From Rotaria sp. Silwood1 (Eukaryota; Rotifera; Eurotatoria; Philodinida; Philodinidae), in NCBI GenBank assembly GCA_905250075.1, contig CAJNOP010000033.1, positions 363,654 through 427,653 on the forward strand: a stretch of 64,000 bases of DNA. The letters run 5' to 3'. Below the pieces are notes generated by a model. That model saw nothing but the letters and a program-made list of their open reading frames with translations, had not been told where the DNA came from and did not search any database. Of this stretch, positions 51,601-61,025 are shown piece after piece. The translations under genes were made by a program, and so were the position numbers. How positions within the stretch are numbered: position 1 is the first letter of the stretch; each line of letters starts with the position of its first letter.

Positions 51601-54600
51601 AACCCAATGGAAGAAGGAAAACAAAATGATAATAAAAATACTTGTTCATTAGAAATTGAATTTAATAATTTACGTCAACAATTAAATCATGAATTACGAA
51701 AATTGATAAAAATACAAACACGTTTACAACGTGCTGATTATGATAAAAAATACTATAAAAATAAAGTAAGATTATTTTCAAAATCGGATCAATATCAAAT
51801 AATTCAACAACAACTTGATGCATATGTATATGAATTAAATCTATTAAAAGAACAATATGAAAAACAAGAACAAAATTTAATAGTAAAATTATTTATTTTA
51901 TTCTACATATTTCTTTCAATAATAGTTCAAATTGAATAGATAAACGCGTTTTTGAAATCTATTTTCGCTTTGAGAATTTTCAAACTGTTTGGATAAATTG
52001 AAGTTAGAAAAAGATTAGAGCTGAGATATAGGACGAATTATTCAGCAATATTTTCTCGCAATCATGATATTCTAACAAGCGTATATAGAGACGTACGATA
52101 CTAAGTTTTTTCTTTTAGTCCCGGTGTCGATATTTCGATCTAGAGAAAACTATTGCAGAATTTATTTGTAGAATATCTAAAAAATTCTTAAATAGTTATT
52201 TTTTTTTTGTTTGCTTAGTCGATACATAGAGAATCTGTTTCTGTCATCTCTCTCGCTGAAAATCATAGAATACTCCAGTATAATCTTTGATTCAAGTTCA
52301 GACTACTTTTTCCTCGTAGTGTTTGTTACAAAGCTCGTCTTGCATATCTCTAGTCATGATGATTATTATGAAGAACATTGTCAATCTGGGAAAAGCATCC
52401 AATCGAATATGAAAATTAGGATTTTTATTGAGACTTCTCGTTCGATAGTATATCAAAATGCTAACTAATGAAATCTTCTGTTTCTTCTGTAGATATAAAT
52501 GTAGGTTTTTCTGTCTTTAGTCATACAAAAGACAATACAACGAATATATTATGAAATTAATTGAATATACAAATGAATATAATAAAATAATTTATGAACG
52601 TATACAAAGTGAAAATTCATTACATACTCTTAATGAACAATTATTATTTGAACGTGAATATAATAAAAAATGTCAACAAGAATTTGAACAATTTGAAAAA
52701 ATTCAATATGATATAAATAATGAATTTAATAAAACAGAATTTAAAAAAATACTTGAAAAAATTCGGTTTGTATTTATTATTTAAACAAAAAATTTTTTTC
52801 TCTAGTCTTTTCTTTGGTTTTAGTCAAGATTTCCAAAATTATAATGAAATTCAATTATCAGAATTAGAATTATATTATAAAACAAAACTTGATTTAATAC
52901 AAATTAATTTTCGAGAAAATAAAAATGAATATGAATATGAAAATGAAAATCATTCCGAAGAAATAAAACAATTAAAAGAACAAAATCAATCACTTCAAAA
53001 TAAATTAAGTAAACAATTAATTTTTTTTTACTACAAACAACATCTTTGTTTTTTTCTTTTTATTTTCAAGAACAACTTGAAAATGAATTTCATCATATAG
53101 ACGAACAATATCAACAACAATACGATTTGTCATATGATGAATATTATCACTTAGATATTCAAATATCTGAATTAGAATCTCTAATTTTACATTCACGTAC
53201 AAATACAATTCAATTATCATCAGAAATAAATACATATCGATGTTTACTAATGAATCTTGCTTCATCATTTCAACAGAAACATAAATCTTCTTCTCAAAAA
53301 CAACAAACTAATAATTTTACTTTTCATTTTCGAAATGGATTACTCTATGTTAGAATTTAGAATATAAAGAACAAAAAAACACAAGAGAATTTAGTATTAG
53401 TATTTGTAATTGCTTTTTCTTTAAACTTACTTTATTAAAACGATGAAAAAATTGTTCAATATATAAATGACGTTGTTCATTTGTTAATGGTTCAAGTTGT
53501 AATAAATAATGAATATGATCATGAATTGTTTGATGTAAACTATTATTTGTTTCACAACTAATTATAATATATGTATGATCAGTCATTAGTTCTTGAAGAT
53601 AGAAAAATGGAAACTCTTCTCTATATTTTCGTCTTTGATGAATATCACCCTAGAGAAGTTTGAGTTTTTTTTCAAAAAGAAAATTGTATCAATTTTTTGG
53701 CTTACTTTATCTAATCCATCAACAATAATAAGAAGTGGAATAGGTAAAAGATTAATAGCATCTGATAAAAATGAATCATCTGTTATTTTAAGTCGTTCGC
53801 CTGTTTTTGAAGATATTATATTATTTTCCTCTAAATAATAGAAAATTTTTTTATGTGTATCTTTTCTTTTTTGTCGTATTTAAATTTACCAAGATATTTA
53901 TCGAGTTTCTGTTTTAAAGTAGTTAACATAAAATGACTAGCATTAGCATGAAATGCTCCATCAAGAAAATGATAGAAGAGAAAAAATTTACTTGGAAATT
54001 TTTCCTATTCAATATAAATATTAAAATAAATCAAGATATAGAAAGAAAAAACATATTTTTTTAGATTTACTTCAATCGTTAACACGAATTTTCCAAGTAA
54101 TATCGATTTTCCATCACCTGATCGACCTGTAACAACCATTAGAGGTTGAACATTTTCATTTTTTGCATCCGTTGCTAAGAAATTTTATTAAGAATAATTT
54201 TTAATACAAAAGAATGTTTTGTTTTTTGTTATTTACCACTGATTAATTTTAAATCTTTGTGATCACCTGTTATATATTTAAATAAAATTGAAAATTCATT
54301 AGGTCGATCAACAAAATATTGAGTTTTATTAAGAAGAAATGTAGTCATTTGTTTTTGTTCTAGAAAATAATAAAAATAACCAACATATTTATATTTTCTT
54401 TCTATTGGAAAATTTACCTGTATCTAATGAATTAGTATTATTGAAATTAGTCGGATACCATTTTTGAATAGCTTGAATTAAGAAATTTTTTGCGTGTTCT
54501 TCAAATTCATTTAAACCATCAATTTTAACCTTAGATAAACATACATATGTAAAATAAAAGAAAAACAAATTATTAGTTTTTTAATTTTTTATGGCTTACT

Positions 54601-57111
54601 CGTTCACGTCCAGTTGATGAATCAAGACCATTATAATAACAATCATAATGAAAAATTTGTTCTGAAGGAAACATTTTCGGTAATTGTCCTTTTAATTCTT
54701 GAATTTGACTTTGATTAAATTCATCTTTATCACGAAATTTATCTTTATATACATCAGGAATATTTTTAAGAATATTTTCTGATTTTCGTATTAAAAAAAA
54801 TGCATTGGGATTATGTGTACGAAATGCACCATGAATAAATTCCATTAATGTTATTGATGCTCCATCAATCCAACGATATCGTTCAGTTATATTCTTTGGT
54901 AACTCATTAAGTTTTGGAACCCAACCATATCTAAATCAAAAGAAAAATTTTATTTCAAATCTGAATAAACAAATATTTGAGCACTATGCGCAGAGGCATA
55001 AAATATGCCGCGAGAATACAAAATTTTCTCTGTCGTCTACATAAAAATACATCATTTTTGTAAAATATGTGTAAAAAACAAGGCGAAGGAAGAAACAAGA
55101 CTATTACACAATCAAAATAATGTTAGATAAAAAAACCTAATTAATTTCATCAATTATCGGATCATACTGATAGTCTTGATACTTGATTATTCCAGAAACG
55201 ATTTATTACAACACAAGACATAGAAGTTTCCATGTAAGATATTGTTTAGTTTTCTTGTGAAGGAATGCTAGGTACCTCAAATCGAAGTAAAATCATCCGA
55301 GAGTAAGAATAGGAATTTGAAGCTGAACAGGATAACGAAATGTGTTAACTTGTTATCTTTTTTTCAACGGTTTCATTGCGGTTTGTAGTACAAACAGTTT
55401 ATTATATACATGAGGAAAAAACAAAATACAGGTCAACCTAAACAGTCACACCAGTTCACGAAAAGCTCTAATACTGACCACATTTATAAAACTCAACAAA
55501 GTAAAATAAAACGTATTATTGCACATATGCATGTCGAAGGAGAGGTGTATTCGATAGTGAAAGAAATTAAATAACAAATAATTTAATCGTTTTCTATTAA
55601 AAAATCAATTATGCAATTTATGCACGAATTTTGTATCCAGATTGGTATAAAATTTTATTAGCTAATATTCCGCGTTAAAAATGTCTCATATAGACAAGCA
55701 TTTTCTTTAAACTTTCCCCTACGAGCGACGTGCACACCGTTAAATTCTGCACGTCTGGTACTATGCATTCAGATTAATCTATTGTAATTGATCCGCTTGA
55801 CATGACATGAAATCAACTGAAATAATACAGCGCATGTATTAGAATAGTAGAAAGATAAGAGTAAATATAATAAAATAAAAACTCACTTATCACTAAGAAG
55901 ACCAATAAAAAATGGTTGACCATTATCTTCAAAACATCGATCAAGTTCTTCAAGACATGTTAATATTGTTTGTTCGGTTGTTGAATCTTTTGGAACCTAA
56001 ATTAAGTTAAATAACGAAATATTTGATTACATAATAAGATGTTTTTTTTTTCCGTTAGGAATACTCGATTTCATTTTCGAAGGTTTTCATTCAATCGGAA
56101 TGTTTTCTTCTTAACAAATGATTATAGAATTTATATTTTAGTCTTGTGAGAAATGTGAGATCGGATAAAATGGGTTTCGAGACTCGAAACAATTTTGTCT
56201 CGCAGGACTCTAATATATATACATAATGAGATGAGATCGAATAATTTCGTAATATATTTGAGTCATACGAATGAATTCAAATTTCATCTACATGACCATT
56301 GTTCACAGAGGTTAGATCATGATCTAAATTTAATAATTAGAGTAGCATTTTACTATTCAATGCTTGTTCAAAATCATCCAAAAAAAAGAAGACAAAACAT
56401 AGATTCAGAATCAAAGCTATAAATATTCGTTTTTGTAATATTAGTGAATGACTTATGAAAACTTCTTTTGTGTTCTGTTGATCTTTTTCTATTGAATATT
56501 TGGATGAAAGAACAGTTGTTAACCTGCTTATTCTACAAAACATTCATTTTTTTTAATCATTAACATATATGCTCCATTTCTAATAGTCAACAACAAAAAT
56601 ATTCATAAGAGCTTAATTGCTTTAATCTTACTTACACCCCAACGAAGGTCACAATCAATTATTTGAATACCTGCAGATTCCATTTCATCACGTAATGCAG
56701 GAAATACCTTTCATTCCAAAAACAAATGTTGAATAGTTATGATTCCATAGTAAATAATATTCTTACTTTTTTAATAAGAACTTCTCGTTCATTAAAAAAG
56801 TCTGTAAATGTAGATGAAACAAATATTCGTACAACTTTATTTGGTGCTTGTTGTCTTCCATGATCATCATTATGTTCCAAGGTTTGATTCGCAATATGTT
56901 CATGAAGTCTATCCCAAAAATTATTTGTATCTAATGGTGGTGTTTCGCACCGAAAGTCAATAGTAGTCGGACTTAATGATGATTTTGATGATCCATTTTC
57001 TTCTATTGAACGAGCTGTTTGTACAATAGGTGGTAGTTTACGATAGTTTCTACGAACATGAACTAGAGTTCGAAATGGAAAACGTTGTTGTGATTTACTT
57101 GGATGTGACAT
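48632..57111 (-). CDS. DUF4062-NACHT STAND ATPase with Cys-rich C-terminus (nephrocystin-3/NWD-like)
   Basis: Fourteen exons: 56767-57111, 56636-56707, 55887-55996, 54600-54930, 54418-54529, 54237-54359, 54071-54174, 53890-54004, 53706-53830, 53431-53649, 49634-49849, 49351-49569, 49069-49290, 48632-49009; phases close, 896 aa. Domains: DUF4062 from about residue 92 (VVRIFVSSTFTDFFNEREVL, DCDLRWG, YGWVP); NACHT with Walker A GRSGDGKS (381-388) and Walker B LLIIVDGLDK (469-479); LTNEQRHLYIEQFFHRFNK and ENLRQFGDYSLV typical of NPHP3/NWD helical domains; a winged-helix-like stretch around 625-770; then, instead of TPR or WD40 repeats, about 125 residues with CHMC, CLIC, CQKH, CVVC, CFDCWC and CC pairs, probably binding zinc. 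The start at 57111 (MSHPSKSQQRFPF) is preferred over 57234, whose extra residues are Phe-rich. Intron 10 (49850-53430) contains another gene on the opposite strand. Confidence 0.88.
49938..50105. repeat. Small foldback repeat
   Basis: GAACAGTGAGTCACTGACAT and GTTCACTGAAGCA at 49938-49977 pair with the complement of 50067-50105 (TGCTTCAGTGAAC ... CACTGTGTCAGTG). It sits in the long NACHT intron. Probably a short MITE; target duplication unclear. Confidence 0.55.
51199..53360 (+). CDS. Divergent intermediate filament protein, nested antisense in the NACHT gene
   Basis: Four exons: 51199-51882, 52521-52765, 52824-53008, 53071-53360; phases close, 467 aa. Head of about 98 Ser/Thr-rich residues, then TLNNHFENYLNQIKILANRN (99-118), which fits the coil 1A start of intermediate filament proteins (LNDRxAxYIxKVRxLE). 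The rod is continuous coiled coil with short breaks and ends at SSEINTYRCLL (421-431), fitting the helix-termination motif (xIEIATYRKLLEGE). The tail is 36 residues with no lamin Ig domain and no CaaX box. The rod is about 333 residues, between vertebrate cytoplasmic (310) and lamin/protostome (352) lengths. Expected role: cytoplasmic structural filaments. The gene lies wholly within NACHT intron 10, its stop only 70 bp from exon 10 of that gene. Confidence 0.8.
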
Positions 57112-57759
57112 TACTAAAAAAAAGAAGAAAAAAAAATGAGAACAAAATGACGGCAGAAAAAAAAGAAAAAAAATTACACCATGCAATTTTTCTGTTGTTA
57201 ACAACCACGAAGAAAAGAAAAATCTTACCAGCATAGCAACTTTTTATCGTTCTTTGCCTTTGAAAAAAAATTGCATATATATATATATAAACCGGGTCAT
57301 CTCAATGGTTTAAACTAATATTGATATGTTTTATTTGATACAAAAGCTAATTTGAAAATAATACTCAACATCCATATTCAGTAGATTTTATTTGTTAGAA
57401 AAAATCAAGTGCACTAGTTATAGATAATAGATATAAAATGTTATTGTCAATTAAAAATATTTGAAGAGTAAAAGAAAAATAATACAGTATTTTCTAGTTT
57501 CATAAGATCATCTATTATTTTATCTGTAGCTATCTTTTACAGGTGACATTGTTAAAATGAATTAGAATTGTTGAAAACATCATAACTTACAAAAACCACT
57601 TAAAGCATGACTTTTAGTACTTATGCATTATCATTTTTATGCTACGCAGACAAATTCATTACCTATAACGCCCTCTGCTTGTTATTTGACTTGTCATGTT
57701 ATGCGTGATGGAAAAGTAATTAGTCGAACTGTTCACTCATTTTTTGAGCTTTTTTTTTA
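57112..57759. other. Upstream region of the NACHT gene
   Basis: Pyrimidine-rich on the minus strand just before the start codon, then AT-rich with an (AT)n run near 57270-57290. Likely promoter and leader of the NACHT gene; no specific element recognised. Confidence 0.4.
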
Positions 57760-58163
57760 AGGAGTCTGTAGAAATTTGAAAACATTTGACTAGATCGGAA
57801 TTTTTATACCCTTTTCGTATATGGATTCAACATTTCTTGTAAGATTTCGATTTTAGAAATTGTGAACCGACTTTTTACAGAAACATGAATTAAGTTCGAA
57901 CGAACTCAAGAGTGCCAAGTATTTACTTAAAGTAGAAACGAAAGTTATTTCAAATACAGCGAATTATAGAACAAATATTTTTCAATAAAATGATATAGTA
58001 AGGATTAGTTAGCTCTTAGTCATTTGTTAACAATTTACGAATTATCTAAAAGATTGACTCATAACTCCTAAACCAGAAGTCCTACAGAAATGATGAACCT
58101 ATATTCAGACAGAACATAAAAATTCTGATTCTAACTCATTGTTTTCAAATTTCCGTAGCTTCT
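57760..58163. mobile_element. TA-flanked foldback MITE
   Basis: Arms 57760-57850 and 58075-58163 are inverted copies (ends AGGAGTCTGTAGAAATTTG and AGAAGCTACGGAAATTTG; shared GGAATTTTTAT/AGAATTTTTAT and TTCAACATTTCT/TTCATCATTTCT). TA flanks at 57758-57759 and 58164-58165. Non-coding; family distinct from A and B on arm sequence. Confidence 0.75.
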
Positions 58164-60303
58164 TAGAAAAAGATTGAAAAATGAATAAACATTTTCTTTA
58201 ATTACTTTCGATCAGTCGTTAATTTATGCTAATCGTAAAAATACTCGACTTTTCAAAACCAACCAAAAACTTCTTTCACTAACACCCAAATTTCGATGAC
58301 CTATACTCACTAACACGCATTCAATATGGATCGTTGAAAAATGATTAGCTCAGCAAAAAAGATTAAAATCAATCTCTAGAAACACGCACAAGCACTCATA
58401 GTCATGTCTTCTGAAATGAATAAGTACCATTTGTGAATCACTATTTTGTATCATTTTTTTCACATAAAAATCCGAAAAATGACTCAATAATGTCTGAAAC
58501 ACACCTACAAACATCCAAAAATGGTTATAATAATATATGAAAAAGATTTAAATTATTTTCGATAATATCGAATCCACTGATTTATATACAATTGCAATAA
58601 ATTCTTATATTTGTATCTTAAAAACAACTTAAAATAACATCTTTAAAAAGAATGAAAACATTCGTTAACAGTCAAAACATGATTGTATTCGATCTATTAA
58701 GTGATATAGAATAGAAGAATTTATAATCTAGAGAAATAGTGCAAAGTTGTAAAGATGAGCTAGTGTAATCATAACTTTCGGATCATTGTTGTGGGGACAT
58801 TCGCATTTTTGTTTTAAATTTTAAGATTTTTCGAAGTAAAATTCATCAGAAAGTATTTCGAATACATTTTCAACGAATGCATCCTCTTATAAGTGGATAG
58901 TCCTTAGGAAAAAAGTCTTTTTTTGTTAGAATAATGCATTACGCGCTTCAAATTTATGTTGTGACTTTTCTTGAAACAAGATTTATTCAAAAACAATTTA
59001 GTTTGTTTTTGTCATTACTTTTCATTTATAAATCATTGTGTTCTCGCCTTGATGTTGATATAAAATATTGTATAAGATTTCAACGAATAATTCTTTTTGA
59101 AAAAATGTATAAGAGTAATAATCAGTTGAGGAACATGGACGGGTTGTCTTGCAAATTGTTTATTTAACTATATTTAATGTTGACAACTAGTTGATCTCTT
59201 CTTCGGTTGTGACTTTTTAGGTATATTTGTTTGTTTTAGACATTCTGATGGTAAATTTTGTTAAAAAAAAAAAAAAAAGAAAACATCATAAGCAAATGAC
59301 AAATCACTTCTATTAGTAATTAACAACAAAGAAGATCAACCACTGCGTTTCATTGATTAAATGTTCGTTAATCGAACTTGAATCTTTCGATCAAAGTAGA
59401 TGTGAGTCATTTAAGTACAGAATGGTTCGCCTTAAGCAGACAAGAGTCAATTGGCAATTACATTTTCAGATTTGATCTAAAAGGTAAACTTTAAATATGA
59501 GTTATTCCGTAAGGATAAAGTAAAAAGTAACTTCGAAGTTGATTATACATGACTTAAATAATTCTATATCGTATCTATATTATAGGAAACCTATTCATCA
59601 GGATACCAATAAACAAAATAATGAATCTATGAATAATTCCCTCTATACCAACAACAGAGTTGTGTTGAATATAGGTGTATGGGATTAAATATTCTTATTC
59701 TAATATATACAACTGGAATGGACAATTTTAGGAAGTAATAAGTTCATATTGCTTTTCCAAACTTTGTTCGGAGGGAAGCACTTACTACTTCTTGTATTGC
59801 TAGTATTCCGTCCCTAGTAATGACTATAGTTGTGCTGAAAACCATATCACAAATGTTTCCATAAAGTTTGAGTACTTTATAATTAACAAATAATCCAAGA
59901 CAATTTATCGGCATTAGAATAAGTTTTTGTTATAAACAAGTCAAAATCGATTCCTCATATTTGAAACATTAAATAACACATTATTTGATTGCATAATCAA
60001 TTTATCAATATATTATATCTTTACTTTGTTTTGCTTTACTGCTGTTATATTTGTTTATTTGTTTTCATTTTTTTTGTTCTTTCATATTACCAAAAAAAAA
60101 CAAGAATAGCAGCTTTTCTCTTTTAGACATTGATGAAAAAAACGAAAAAAGAATATCAAGTATGTTTATGCTTGATTGCATTACATGACTAACATACATA
60201 TAAATAGTAAGTAAAAAGATACTGTCATTTACTGATTCTCCTCATTTATTTCTTTACATCTGTTTCTTTTTTTCTTCTATTTCCAATAATTATATATATA
60301 TAC
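58164..60303. other. Intergenic, nothing recognised
   Basis: AT-rich DNA; poly-A run near 59265-59279. No exon or repeat end supported. Confidence 0.45.
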
Positions 60304-60366
60304 CTGTTTCATCAGATATAAGATTCATTAGTGCTTGAAATATTGCATATTCATCAACAAATATAC
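60304..60366 (-). CDS. Possible isolated 63-nt exon
   Basis: On the minus strand a 63-nt open stretch (IFVDEYAIFQALMNLISDET) lies between an acceptor-like TCTAAAG and a donor GTATATATA, with matching phase 1 at both sides. Codon use resembles genuine exons here. No partner exon was identified nearby, so this may be chance or part of a gene with long introns. Confidence 0.25.
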
Positions 60367-60697
60367 CTTTAGAACTAAATTGTTGTTTTTCTATTTGCGT
60401 ATGATTGAATCTTTTCTATTCGCTCCAATAGTTGTGATTACATGCATATATACCTTGAACATCAATTTGAAGGGTATACGAAAGTTACAAACACAACGAG
60501 TGATGAAGGTTAGAAAACAAAATAGGCACAATAAACCTTACTACATCCATACTCGTAACACTATTCTCACATTGTACCATCACTTAGTGCTTACAGATAC
60601 CTCGTGCGCATCTTTCAAGATCGTCAGTTTCAGATAATATAGGTTATTTATTTTTTCTTAGAGATAAAAATTTTAATACAAGTTTTTAATTGGCGAG

Positions 60698-61025
60698 ATG
60701 GGTAATGCAGCATATCGACAAGGACGTGATTCTACAATTGAAATATCAAATTTGTAAGTGACCTTCTTCTTTAGCTTATGATAAATATATAAGTTTTTTT
60801 ACATGAATATAGTACTCAGCATTATGGTGGTAACTCTGATTTTGTTGCACATTCACGTAAAATTTGCTTATTATTAATTAGAATAAAAATATTACCTAAC
60901 TTATTTGAATTTTAGGTGCTGTTACTATGAATCCAGCACCATGGGATGTAACACAATGGATTGATCCATTTGAGCCTTATCCTAAAATCAACTCTCTTCC
61001 TGTTTTACTGGTTAGACGTAAATAA
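60698..61025 (+). CDS. Unrecognised 69-residue protein
   Basis: Three small exons, 60698-60753, 60813-60856 and 60916-61025, with consensus GT-AG introns (59 bp each) and closing phases. The protein starts MGNAAYRQGRDSTIEISNF, contains TQHYGGNSDFVAHSR and ends AVTMNPAPWDVTQW then IDPFEPYPKI and a basic VRRK tail. No transmembrane segment, signal peptide or known domain is visible. MGN at the start could be an N-myristoylation site (inference from Gly2 only). Further upstream exons are possible, as GGCGAG just before the ATG could be an acceptor. The tidy splicing and phase consistency support a real gene. Confidence 0.6.

Noticed and set aside
53017-53268. Minus-strand open frame of 83 codons
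   Set aside because: It is the shadow of the last exon of the intermediate filament gene.
57112-57234. Upstream Met as the NACHT-protein start, which would give a hydrophobic N-terminus
   Set aside because: The extension is a translated pyrimidine tract (Phe-rich); DUF4062-NACHT proteins are cytosolic, and MSHPSK is a better start.
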